Both the position numbers and the translations under genes were made by a program. A stretch of 64,000 nucleotides of DNA. Origin: Bacteroidota bacterium (lineage in GTDB: Bacteria; Bacteroidota; Bacteroidia; AKYH767-A; 2013-40CM-41-45). How positions within the stretch are numbered: the first letter of the stretch is position 1; each line of letters opens with the position of its first letter. The notes under the pieces are model-generated. The model was not told the origin of the DNA. It ran no database searches and saw only the letters and a list, made by a program, of their open reading frames with translations. The stretch is from the NCBI GenBank assembly GCA_016708785.1, contig JADJFC010000005.1, positions 62,001 to 126,000 of the forward strand, given 5' to 3'. Below, one piece after another: positions 46,221 to 55,700 of this stretch.

Positions 46221-46739
46221 TTAATTAAGCCCAGACAAATCTTTCCTCGCTCTCCGTTTTCTTTTCGAATGCCTTTGATAGTTATCTGAAAGGATGCTGA
46301 TATTTCCATCGACTTCAAGAATTGCCAGATTGACATCGCTTACAGAGTTCACGCCATGTTCGCGAATAGCAGCTTCTAATTCTTCATGAGTTATTTTTTC
46401 ATTCTTAAGATGATCTTCTATGATTTTTCCATCGTGAACAAGTATCACCGGTGAGCCTTGAATCCATTGATTGACTTTTTTGTCGCGGAAAAGAAATTGT
46501 TTCAGAATAGAGTTGATGATGAAAAGCGAAGCTGCTGCTGTTATGCCTCCTTCCAATGTAGTGCTAGGGCCTACCATGGCATTCTGCACAGAATTGCTGA
46601 TGAGTAGAATGAAAACTAGATCAATGACTGATAATTGCGATAATTCTTTTTTGCCGAAGAATTTGATTGCAAGAATCATGAATAGGTAAACAGCCACACT
46701 ACGTCCGGCAATCTCAAGAAATGGAATTATTGAAGCCAT
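46221..46739 (-). CDS. DUF421 / YetF-like membrane protein
   Basis: A 172-residue protein of the DUF421 (YetF/YcaP) family. Three membrane helices (AVYLFMILAIKFFGKKELSQLS, VIDLVFILLISNSVQNAMVG, GITAAASLFIINSILKQFLF) precede a soluble domain with the family motif GSPVILVHDGKIIEDHLKNEKITHEEL, of which GIT..EL residues are conserved. The C-terminus is very basic (RHSKRKRRARKD). Function is unknown in the family; in spore-formers relatives are sporulation proteins. The length is normal. Confidence 0.85.
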   Translation of the reverse strand: MASIIPFLEIAGRSVAVYLFMILAIKFFGKKELSQLSVIDLVFILLISNSVQNAMVGPSTTLEGGITAAASLFIINSILKQFLFRDKKVNQWIQGSPVILVHDGKIIEDHLKNEKITHEELEAAIREHGVNSVSDVNLAILEVDGNISILSDNYQRHSKRKRRARKDLSGLN

Positions 46740-46788
46740 TTTTATTTTATTTAGTGAATCAATGAAGGACTAATTTTTTCAATTTACG

Positions 46789-46796
46789 TATCTTCG
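46789..46796 (+). promoter_or_regulatory. -7 box (TATCTTCG) just before the ferredoxin-like gene
   Basis: TATCTTCG is four bases from ATG 46801. If used, the message starts at or within a few bases of the start codon. The -33 element is not clear. Confidence 0.4.
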
Positions 46797-46800
46797 CAAG

Positions 46801-47121
46801 ATGAAATATAAAAAACATATTTTTATTTGTACCAACCAACGTGGCGAAGGACAAAAAAAATCGTGCGGCCAAGAATGCGGAATGAATCTCGTTCGGGAAT
46901 TTAAAAAGCAACTAAAGGAAAGATCGATCGATTTTCCGGTTAGAGCTCAACAATCCGGTTGTCTGGATGCTTGCGAACACGGTCCTGCCCTGGTCGTTTA
47001 TCCTGAAGGTGTTTTTTATGGTGGAGTCCAAGAAAGCGATATTAGTCAAATAATTGATGAACATATACTGAATGATCGCCCTGTAGAGCGACTGGTAATT
47101 GATTTTTCAAAAGATAAATAA
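46801..47121 (+). CDS. thioredoxin-fold [2Fe-2S] ferredoxin-like protein
   Basis: A 106-residue protein of the thioredoxin-like [2Fe-2S] ferredoxin family. The first cysteine is in HIFICTNQRGEG, further cysteines are in KKSCGQECG, and the second pair is in SGCLDACEHGPALVVYPEGVFYG. That is the CXnC...CXXXC layout of this family. It is soluble and should carry electrons to an unknown acceptor. Its stop overlaps the start of the next gene by one base (TAATG), and that gene in turn is one base from the B12-binding regulator. The three form a tight unit. Confidence 0.85.
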   Translation: MKYKKHIFICTNQRGEGQKKSCGQECGMNLVREFKKQLKERSIDFPVRAQQSGCLDACEHGPALVVYPEGVFYGGVQESDISQIIDEHILNDRPVERLVIDFSKDK

Positions 47122-47480
47122 TGGACCTTTCCCCTGAAAAATATCGTCACGATCTGGAAATTATTCGGGAAACTGCAGCACAAGTAATTCGTGATTTCAG
47201 CATTCATAAGTTTGAGGTCACCTTCAGTGGCAATGAATTTACAGCATATGGTGAACTGGTGGCTCAGCTTGAGCCCATTCTGAGTACTATGTACAAGACC
47301 AACAGAAGCGGTTTTAATGCTCTTTTGTACCAGATAGATATCAGCGAACAGAAGTTTAGAAATTTGATGCAAAATGCATCGAAAGAGGAATTTAACTCAA
47401 AACTGGCTGAAATGATCGTTCAGCGCGAGTTTCAGAAGGTGCTGACCCGTAAATATTTCAGTATTGTTATAGTCAATTAG
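47121..47480 (+). CDS. small protein of unknown function
   Basis: A 119-residue soluble, mostly helical protein (MDLSPEKYRHDLEIIRETAAQ, KFRNLMQNASKEEFNSKLAE, QREFQKVLTRKYF). I do not recognise a named domain, though proteins ending with a pattern like IVQREFQKV occur in Bacteroidota. It has no signal peptide and no cysteine cluster. It is coupled to the ferredoxin-like gene by a one-base overlap and ends two bases before the MerR-type regulator, so it is likely to work with one of them. Confidence 0.7.
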   Translation: MDLSPEKYRHDLEIIRETAAQVIRDFSIHKFEVTFSGNEFTAYGELVAQLEPILSTMYKTNRSGFNALLYQIDISEQKFRNLMQNASKEEFNSKLAEMIVQREFQKVLTRKYFSIVIVN

Positions 47481-47481
47481 T

Positions 47482-48354
47482 ATGGGAAGATATTCAATCA
47501 AAGACATAGAACTGCTAACCGGAATCAAGGCGCATACAATTAGAATTTGGGAGCAGCGATATAATATTCCACTTCCAAAACGAACGGAAACAAACATCCG
47601 ATATTATGATGACAATGATCTGCGACTTTTACTGAATATATCGTTACTAAATCACAACGGACATAAGATCTCCGAAATCATTAAACTGGATCAAAAGGAA
47701 GTAAGCGATCTTGCAGTTTCATACTCCTTACAAACCGAGAAGCATCAGGTAATTATTCAGACAATGATATCTGCAATGATCGACCTTGATGAAATTGCTT
47801 TTGATCGTATTATGTCGACCTGCATTCTTCAAATGGGACTTGAGAGTACAATGATGGATGTGATTTTTCCATTTATGGGAGCAATTGGAGTCATGTGGCA
47901 GACAGGAACTATACATCCTGCTAACGAACATTTCATGACCAATTTAATTCGTCAGAAATTAATAGTAGCAATCGAAGGGCAGCCAATCAGAAGTGAAGAG
48001 TCGGGAAAGAAATTTTTGCTCTTTTTACCAGAAACCGAATTGCATGAACTTGGATTACTTTTTGCAAATTTTATAATTCGTAAATCCGGGAATCACACAG
48101 TATATTTAGGTCAAAATGTTCCATTACAAGATGTCGAAAAAATTGCCTCACGGTATCATCCGGATGTAATCATTGTTTCCATGACGACCACTTACTCGGT
48201 TGAATTTGCAGTCGAAATGCTGGCAAACCTTAAAGAGAAATTTAAATCGACTCGTTTGATGGTCACCGGACGCTTTTTCAACCAATATCCGGAGATGATA
48301 GGTGAAGGAATGGAAGTTATTTCCAGTCCGGTAGACCTTTCCAAGTACTTCTAA
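47482..48354 (+). CDS. MerR-family regulator with B12-binding domain (CarH/LitR-like)
   Basis: A 290-residue regulator. A MerR helix-turn-helix (YSIKDIELLTGIKAHTIRIWEQRY, RYYDDNDLRLL) covers residues 1-70. A helical cap domain carries W139-X9-E149-H150, the Wx9EH signature of light sensing by adenosylcobalamin. A Rossmann B12-binding domain carries E186-L-H188-E-L-G191 (ExHxxG). These match CarH/LitR photoreceptor repressors, which release DNA in light. In other bacteria the targets are carotenoid genes; none lies here, but an ECF sigma gene is next. Light sensing is inferred from the intact motifs. Confidence 0.88.
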   Translation: MGRYSIKDIELLTGIKAHTIRIWEQRYNIPLPKRTETNIRYYDDNDLRLLLNISLLNHNGHKISEIIKLDQKEVSDLAVSYSLQTEKHQVIIQTMISAMIDLDEIAFDRIMSTCILQMGLESTMMDVIFPFMGAIGVMWQTGTIHPANEHFMTNLIRQKLIVAIEGQPIRSEESGKKFLLFLPETELHELGLLFANFIIRKSGNHTVYLGQNVPLQDVEKIASRYHPDVIIVSMTTTYSVEFAVEMLANLKEKFKSTRLMVTGRFFNQYPEMIGEGMEVISSPVDLSKYF

Positions 48355-48368
48355 ACACAATCTTTCTG

Positions 48369-48405
48369 AAAAAAAGGGCCAAAACAACAATTTTGGCCCT
48401 TTTTT
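48369..48405 (+). terminator. terminator of the B12-regulator operon
   Basis: AAAAAAGGGCCAAAA (within 48369-48384) pairs with TTTTGGCCCTTTTTT (48391-48405) around a six-base loop, 15 bases after the stop. Confidence 0.75.
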
Positions 48406-48441
48406 ATTGTTTAATAAAAAATGTTAAATCTTAAACAAAAA

Positions 48442-48473
48442 TTTGGTACTTGTCATATTCTCATGTACATTTG
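48442..48473 (+). promoter_or_regulatory. promoter of the ECF sigma gene
   Basis: TTTG (48442-48445), 20-base spacer, TACATTTG (48466-48473) fits the Bacteroidota consensus. It is 38 bases from the ATG. The spacer and flanks are where a MerR-type operator would be expected; TTGTCATATTC and ATTTGTCTAAG are nearby but no clear dyad stands out. Confidence 0.5.
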
Positions 48474-48510
48474 TCTAAGTAATAACAAAAAACATTAAAC
48501 AAAGAAGGCC

Positions 48511-49023
48511 ATGGAAATGACAAAAGAATTTCAAGTGAAAGTTTCTCGTGAAGTATCTCCTTTAAAAAATTACGCCATTAAATTGACACATGACCAGGAA
48601 GAAGCGGAGGATCTTGTTCAGGATACTATGCTGAAGGCATTTATCAATGAAGGCAAATTTTCTGAGGGAACAAATTTGAAAGGCTGGTTATATACCATGA
48701 TGAAAAATATCTTTATCAATAAATATCGCCGGGCAATGAAATCCAAGATCTTCAATGATTCTACGGAAGATCAGTATTATCTGAATTCTGCAGTTTCAAA
48801 TCGATCGAATGAAGGCGAAGGAAATCTGGTGATGAAAGATATCAATGAAGCACTTGGAGGGCTTTCAGACAACTTAAGAACTCCATTTATGCTTAGTTAT
48901 CAAGGCTATAAATATGAGGAGATCTCCACATTTTTAAAGATTCCATTAGGAACCGTGAAAGTCAGAATTCACAATGCCCGCAAAGAGCTGATGAAGAAGC
49001 TGGATTCATATAAGTTCAATTGA
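48511..49023 (+). CDS. ECF-type RNA polymerase sigma factor
   Basis: A 170-residue sigma-70 family factor with regions 2 and 4 only. Region 2 is YAIKLTHDQEEAEDLVQDTM to GWLYTMMKNIFINKYRR. Region 4 is MLSYQGYKYEEISTFLKIPLG to VKVRIHNARKELMKKL, with its helix-turn-helix. No anti-sigma gene is adjacent. In Bacteroidota factors of this type often sit beside a B12-MerR regulator and carotenoid genes; here the next gene is purQ. It has its own good promoter after the regulator's terminator. Confidence 0.9.
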   Translation: MEMTKEFQVKVSREVSPLKNYAIKLTHDQEEAEDLVQDTMLKAFINEGKFSEGTNLKGWLYTMMKNIFINKYRRAMKSKIFNDSTEDQYYLNSAVSNRSNEGEGNLVMKDINEALGGLSDNLRTPFMLSYQGYKYEEISTFLKIPLGTVKVRIHNARKELMKKLDSYKFN

Positions 49024-49107
49024 TAACCGGGCTTTTTACCAATTAATTTGAATGATTTTTTGATAAAAAATTCGGCATCAGAAGTTTCTATTCACGAATA
49101 CCATTAG

Positions 49108-49115
49108 TACCTTCG
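49108..49115 (+). promoter_or_regulatory. -7 box (TACCTTCG) of purQ
   Basis: TACCTTCG ends four bases before ATG 49120, predicting a leaderless message. Confidence 0.4.
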
Positions 49116-49119
49116 TCAC

Positions 49120-49821
49120 ATGAAAATAGGTGTTGTAGTATTCCCCGGCTCCAATTGCGATGAAGACATGGTACATGTTCTGCGCAATGTTTTAAGATTA
49201 CAGGTAGTAAAGTTATGGCATAAGGATCACGACCTACAGGGTTGTGATTTTATCATTTTACCCGGCGGATTTTCTTACGGTGATTATTTAAGATCCGGTG
49301 CAATTGCCCGATTCTCTCCGATCATGCAGGAGGTAATTTCGTTTGCTAATCAAGGTGGATTTGTTTTTGGAGTATGCAACGGTTTCCAGATTTTATGTGA
49401 ATCAGGGTTGTTGCCGGGAGTTCTGACTAATAATGATAACCATCAATTTATTTGCAAGAATACTTTTATCAGGGCAGATAATAATGACTCAATGCTTACG
49501 GCGACGATTGATCCAGACAAAGTTTTGAAAATTCCAATTGCACATGGCGAAGGGAAATTCTATGCCGATGAAAAAACGTTAGCGGAAATGAAAGCGAACG
49601 GACAGATCATATTCCGATACTGTGATGAAGAAGGAAACATAACAGCAGAAGCAAATCCGAATGGAACAACAGACAACATTGCGGGAATTTGTAATGCAGG
49701 GAAAAATGTTTTCGGAATGATGCCACATCCTGAACGCGCTGCTGAAGGAGTATTAGGAAATACCGATGGGAAAATTATTTTTGAATCACTCTTCGGATTG
49801 GTGACTTCGCAGCAGAGGTAA
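49120..49821 (+). CDS. purQ: phosphoribosylformylglycinamidine synthase subunit I
   Basis: A 233-residue class I glutamine amidotransferase. The catalytic Cys86 is in FGVCNGFQIL, with His203 and Glu205 in MMPHPERA. The first strand GVVVFPGSNCDEDM is standard for PurQ. It supplies ammonia to PurL in step four of purine synthesis. Finding PurQ as a separate gene implies a separate PurL and PurS elsewhere. It lies 96 bases after the sigma gene. Confidence 0.96.
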   Translation: MKIGVVVFPGSNCDEDMVHVLRNVLRLQVVKLWHKDHDLQGCDFIILPGGFSYGDYLRSGAIARFSPIMQEVISFANQGGFVFGVCNGFQILCESGLLPGVLTNNDNHQFICKNTFIRADNNDSMLTATIDPDKVLKIPIAHGEGKFYADEKTLAEMKANGQIIFRYCDEEGNITAEANPNGTTDNIAGICNAGKNVFGMMPHPERAAEGVLGNTDGKIIFESLFGLVTSQQR

Positions 49822-49843
49822 GATTTCGTCTTCGGTTTTTTTA

Positions 49844-49927
49844 AACACAGAGAACATAAAGAAAAAAAGGGAGAAAAAAGAGAGCAATCTCCTTTTTCTC
49901 CCTTTTTTTCTTTATGTTCTCTGTGTT
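49844..49927. terminator. 84-base long hairpin after purQ
   Basis: AACACAGAGAACATAAAG at 49844 pairs with CTTTATGTTCTCTGTGTT ending at 49927. The purine-rich GGGAGAAAAAAGAGA arm pairs with TCTCC and TTTTTCTCCC, giving a nearly perfect stem of about 40 bases with a short loop. It is convergent between purQ and the T9SS gene and probably terminates both. Confidence 0.7.
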
Positions 49928-49972
49928 AAATTTATTTTTATTAAGTACACATTTCGAACCTCGAATTACGAT

Positions 49973-52658
49973 CTATTCAAGAATCAGCTTTTGGAAATAT
50001 TGTTTTTCGTCAGAAGAAATTTTAACGAAATAAATTCCCGAAGCTAGTGTCGATGTATTAATTGTAATTGTAGTTCCGGCATCTGCTTTTTCGAATCCTG
50101 TAGATAAAACAATTTTACCTGAAACATCAACGATTGATAATGTTGAATTTTTCATACTGCTTTTGAAAGCGACATTGAAATTTTCTGTTGCAGGATTTGG
50201 ATAAATGCTGAATGCATTGTTTGCATCAGGACTGGAAACTCCTACAAAGAAATCGATGATCGCACAATCAGAATTAGTACAACCATTAGCATCTGTAACA
50301 GTAACACAGAAAGTATCCGGATAAAGTATATTTACTGTTTGCGTTTGATCGCCTGTATTCCATTGATAAAAAGAAAAACCTGCACCTGCATCCATTAAGT
50401 AAGCAGTTCCGATTTCAACTGATGTGTCAGGTCCAACAGACACAGTTGGAAATCCAACCATCGTTGCAGTAGCAGGAATAAATGCACTTCCACAAGTTCC
50501 ATTGAATGATTGTGCATAGAATGTAGTTGTTGCTGAAAGAGTAGGTGTGACCCAAACTCCACCTGTTCCAACTTGATTCGTTCCGCTTGCGTCATCATAC
50601 CAGTAAATTCCACCACCCGATGCCAATAATGTTGAAGTACTTCCCGGTCCGCAAAAAATGCTATCGGTTGTTGTTGGATCAGCTGGGATGGTATTGATTG
50701 TTGCAGTAGCAGTTGCACGTGAACTTATACATGTATTTGCATCCACAGCCTGAACATAATAAGGTGTGGTCGTAGAAATTGATGGAGTTGTAAAATTAGC
50801 TCCTGAAGAAAGAGAACTTCCACCTGAACTCACATCATACCATTCGATTGTGTTTGCAGAACTTGCAGAAAGATCCACTGTTCCTGTTCCGCAACGAGAA
50901 CCATCTGTGACAGTTGGTGCGGTCGGAATTGTATTGATCGTAGCAGTAACAGGTACACGCGCACTTGCACATACTAATCCTGTTTGAGCATAGTAAGGCG
51001 TGGTTACAGAAATAGAAGGGGTAACAAAAGTTGGTCCCGAATTAAGAGGGGATCCGCCTGAAGCAACATCATACCAATAGATCGTACTTGCAGAAGAACC
51101 GGTAAGCGTAACCGTTCCCTGTCCGCAATTCGTTCCACCGGTTACAGTTGGTACTCCACTGTTTCCATCAATCGTAAGAGTAACAGTCATAGAATTTCTT
51201 GCCGGATATACATCATTGTTATTTGATGTTGAAAGCACGAAAGTAAAAGTTCCGCCTGTTGTAGTATTTATTGTTGTCGGGAAGAGAAGAGTATCTGCAT
51301 CTTGTGGAAAAAAAATTCCATTGTAAGTTCCGCTAAGTGTTGTTGTCAATGCACCTGTAATATCTGCAGTAGTAGGGACATTTGGCACTGTTGCATTTCC
51401 AAAATTCCGTAGTAGTACTTTTACCTGAACATTTGAAGTCCCACAGCCAACAGCTGTAGGAGTGATCAATGCAACAACTGTAGTGTATTTCATCGAATTT
51501 AAAATATCTCCATTGGAATCAGTTTTTCCCACATAGCCATCTTCACCGTTGTATCCAAAACTTCCGGTGTGACCAACAACTATAAATCCACCATCACTGG
51601 TTTCATCTGCACTGTAACCATGATCATGATTGTCGCCACCAAATGATTTTGACCACAATGAATCGCCTGTTGAATTCGCTCGCAACAACCACATATTTGG
51701 TTGAAGTGGTCCAGTGCTGCTTGTTGTTCCTGACATGATCAAACCACCATCAATTGTAATTTCAACACGATGAAAATCGTCGGGTTGAGAACCGCCATAA
51801 GTTTTGACCACAAAACACTTCCCGAAGTATCCGTTTTAACAACATATCCATCATCCCCACCAACACCTGCACCATTAGTTCCACCTGCAAGAAAAAATCC
51901 ATCTGTTCCAACAGCAATATAATCGACATTGTCAGTACCTGCAGTCCCGAATTTTTTGTCCACAAAGTATCACCTGAATCATTTGTACGAATCAGGTATT
52001 GATCAAATCCATTTGCGCCATTTGTACTTTGTCCTCCAAGAAGAAAACCTCCATTTGCTAAAGCTCTTACGGAATTCGCATCGTCATAAACTGCAGTACC
52101 GTAACGTTTGAACCAAAGCGAGTCGCCATTCGCATCTATTTTGTAAAGAAAGGCATCATAATAAAGTGCAGGCGGAGAAGTAGTATACCCGGCGATCGCA
52201 AAGGAACCGTTACTCAATTCAACAATATCCTGTGCACGATCTCTTCCGCTTCCACCAATGGGTTTGGTCCAGATCATTTGTCCTGAAGAATTTAATTTCA
52301 CGATGAGTATGTCATCAGAAATTCCTGTAATGCTGCTGGTATATCCGCACAATGCAAAACCACCATCAGCTGTATTGATCACTTTATAAAAAAGGTCTTT
52401 TCTGCTCAGGCCGATATTTTGTCTGTAAGTCCAAATTGTATCTCCGAAGTCAGTCATTCTTACTACATAAGCATCTGAATCGCTTACAGTAGAATCGGAA
52501 GTATACCCGGCAACTACATAGCCACCGGAAGGAACTTCCTGAACGCTTCTGAAGACATCAGTATTTTTTGCACTGAAAAGTTTTTCCCAAGTGACCTGAC
52601 TTTGAGAAACAAGGCCATTCAAGAGAAGGGCAATAGTAAATAGAAATATTTTTTTCAT
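49973..52658 (-). CDS. T9SS-sorted propeller and Ig-repeat protein, two frame errors
   Basis: One gene of about 895 residues in three frames. It has a signal peptide (MKKIFLFTIALLLNGLVSQS). The N-terminal propeller units read GGYVVAGYTSDSTVSDSDAY and the like. The frame is lost at the A6 run (T6 at 51952-51957; one A missing restores LWTKKFGTAGTDN) and again at A4 (51802-51805; one A missing restores SKTYGGSQPDDF). Three Ig-like repeats of about 80 residues follow (for example IEWYDVSSGGSSLSSG), then a PKD-like unit and a T9SS sorting domain (FSIYPNPATENFNVAF to FQKLILE). It is a surface or secreted adhesin-like protein and a tandem paralogue of the next upstream gene. Confidence 0.8.
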
Positions 52659-52694
52659 ATGTTAGGGAGTTGTGTTTGATAAAGATATAATAAA

Positions 52695-52722
52695 AAAACC
52701 TGCCGCTATCACGGCAGGTTTT
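52695..52722 (-). terminator. terminator between the two T9SS paralogues
   Basis: AAAACCTGCCG (52695-52705) pairs perfectly with CGGCAGGTTTT (52712-52722), with a six-base loop and T-rich flanks on the minus strand. It lies 21 bases after the stop of the 52744 gene. Confidence 0.7.
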
Positions 52723-52743
52723 CGATTTTTACCGTTGAATTGT

Positions 52744-55700
52744 TTATTCAATAATGATGTTTCTTGTTACAATGCCATTCGTACCGATAATTGAAATAAA
52801 ATATACCCCATTCGGCTGATTTGAAAGATCGAATGATCTGCTGTACAATTTATTCTCATTGTGTTTGTCGACTGCAATTAATTTACCTAGCACATCAGTA
52901 ATTCGAACTTCAAATTTAAGTGATGGGTCTCTTACAACAACATTGAATATGCCCGTAGTTGGACTAGGATAGATCAACAAAGTGTTGTCGTGATCGATAT
53001 CTTCTACACCAATCAAAACGCTAATAGTGATTGAATCTGCAGCTTGGCAACCGTTTCCATCAGTAACAGTCACATAATAGAATCCTGCAATACCGGTAGT
53101 TATTGTCTGTGTAGTCGCACTTGTGCTCCACAAATAAGAAGCAAAACCATTGCCGGCATCTAGGGTAACCGTTTGTCCGCTGTTGATACTGATCGTAGCC
53201 GGACCGATATTGATACTAGGTAGGGTGTGAATCGTTATTGTTGAAGGGACTGCAGCACTGTTACAAGTTCCGTCTGTTGAAATTGCATAAACAGTAATTG
53301 TAGTAGAGAAGTTTGCTGTATAAGATCCGGTAGCAGAAAGCAATGTTCCGCCACTAGGTGCCGAATACCAGGAAACAGGATCAGCTGCAACTGCATTCAC
53401 AGTAAGACTTGCAGGTCCACAACTGCTGGCTGTAGTAACAGTAGGAGATGTTGGAATAGTATTGATCGTAACTGTTAATGGAACAGCATTACTGATACAT
53501 CCCGGAATTCCTGCAACAGCATAATAAATTGTTGTTGCAGAAATGGAAGGAGTAGTAAACGTACTTCCTGTACCAAGAACAGTTCCCCCCGGTGCATCAT
53601 ACCAGGTTATAGGATTGGAAGCTGTTGCAGAAATTACTACAACTGATGTTCCGCAAACCGAAGTATCCTGAACAGTTGGGTCTGCAGCAGTAGTAGTGAT
53701 GATTGCATCAACAGCAGTGCGCGGACTTGGGCAAGCCAGACTTGCCTGAGCGTAATACGTTGTAGTTGTTGAAATAGAAGGAGTGGTAAAAATGTCACCG
53801 GTAAAGAGAAGAGTTCCACCGGTTGGAGCATCGTACCAGTAAATTGTATCTGTTGAAACTGCTGTGAGCGTTACAGTACCCGGTCCACAATTTGCATTAT
53901 CACTTGCAGTAGGTGCAGGTGTATTTGTAATAGTCGCAGTAACCGGAATACGCACACTAGTACATCCATTGTTTGCTCCCTGTGCATAATATACAGTTGT
54001 AGCAGAGAGTACAGGCGTTGTATAGATCAACCCTGTGCTGATCTGTGATCCACCTGTAAGTGCAGTCCACCAAGTAACGGTATCAATTGATTGTGCAGAA
54101 AGAACAACAGAACCGGCTCCACAACGGTCAGCATCAGTACCAACAGGTGAAGCTACAGTTGTGATGTCGGCAACAACAGGTACTCTCGAGCTTGGACAAG
54201 TTCCGAGCGATTGAGCAAAATATGTTGTTGAGATTCCCAGTATCGGCGTTACAAAATTATAAGTTGTTGCAAGAAGAGTCCCGCCTACTTGTTGATCATA
54301 CCAACCAACAGGATCCGAAGAAGTTGCACTTAATGTAACTGAAATTGGTCCGCAAGCAGAAACATTTGCCGTTACAGGTGCAGCAACTGCATTGATGATA
54401 GCTTGAACCGGCACACGTACACTTGGGCAAGTTGTACCTGCAGAAACATAATATGTTTGTGTGCTATTCAGGAGTGGAGTTGTAAACGACGATCCTGTTC
54501 CAAGAAGTGTTCCGTTAGTTGCAGCATCGTACCAGAAAATCGAATCAGTTGAAGTTGCTGTCAAAGTAACTTGTCCCGGTCCGCAATGTGTAACATCTGT
54601 TGTTGTTGGAGGAGCAGGTTGAGCTGCTATGATTGCTTGAACTTCGATTCGTGGTGAACAAGCATCTACTTGCAAATAATAAGAAGTTGTTGTAGACAAT
54701 GAAGGAGTAGTAAAATTATTACCTGTGTCTAGTTGCGTACCTCCTGAAGGAGCATCGTACCAGCTCAGTGAAGTTCCGGAAGCAGAAAGAGTTATACTTC
54801 CTGTTCCACAACGTGCCTGATCATAAGCTGTTGTTGGAGTAGTTGTGCCGATATTTGCTTCAGCCACTACACGGTTACTTCCGCAATTTTCATATGGAAC
54901 AAAAATATACCAATCGTAGAAGTAATAATATACGTTGGTGTTTGAGGAACTGGATCCGTAGATCTCAATTGTTCTGGAAATATCATAAGGATAAACAGCG
55001 CCACTGGTATTTCTGAATAAGTTGCCACTTCCTGCTCCTAAGCCCAATTGAAAATCGATACCTTGAGGCACATCGAAATCAAGATATACTCTGCTTTCAC
55101 CTGCAGGAAGATTTATAGTTTTTGATTGCAATACTGTTCCAGAAGAATTTCTCAATTCAATGGTTCTATTTCCGGGAGTATTTGCAACAACTTTTACAGA
55201 AATTATTTTCAATGCAAGTCTGGTATCAAATTTCAGATAGCCGCTATTATTAGTGTTTCCACTTCCGATGGTATTGTCAACAGGTCCAACTTTACTTCCT
55301 TTTCCTTTTACGGATTCAACATAGTAATTTGTCGAATTCGTTAATGTCGGAGTGGTATATTCAGATCCAGTAGTAATCAATTCGCCATTCACGGCAGCAT
55401 CATACCAGAACATTGAATCCGCTGCACTGGCAGCAGTAGAAGTGAGTGTAAAAGAAGCAGGGTTACAACTAGCCCCACTCGTTGTAGAAGGATCAACTGT
55501 TGGAGGTACCACCGTAACGGTAATTAAGCTTGTATCATTTGAATAGCTAATGTCACTACTTCTGTGATATGTATAGGCAGTCAGATAGTAAACACCATCA
55601 ACATTAAAATTATAAGTGTCATCGAATAAAAGTGTTCTTGTTACACCGCTGCCAAGTGAACCGGTAAGGTGTATCAGTAAGTGTTGTTATTGATGTTCCA

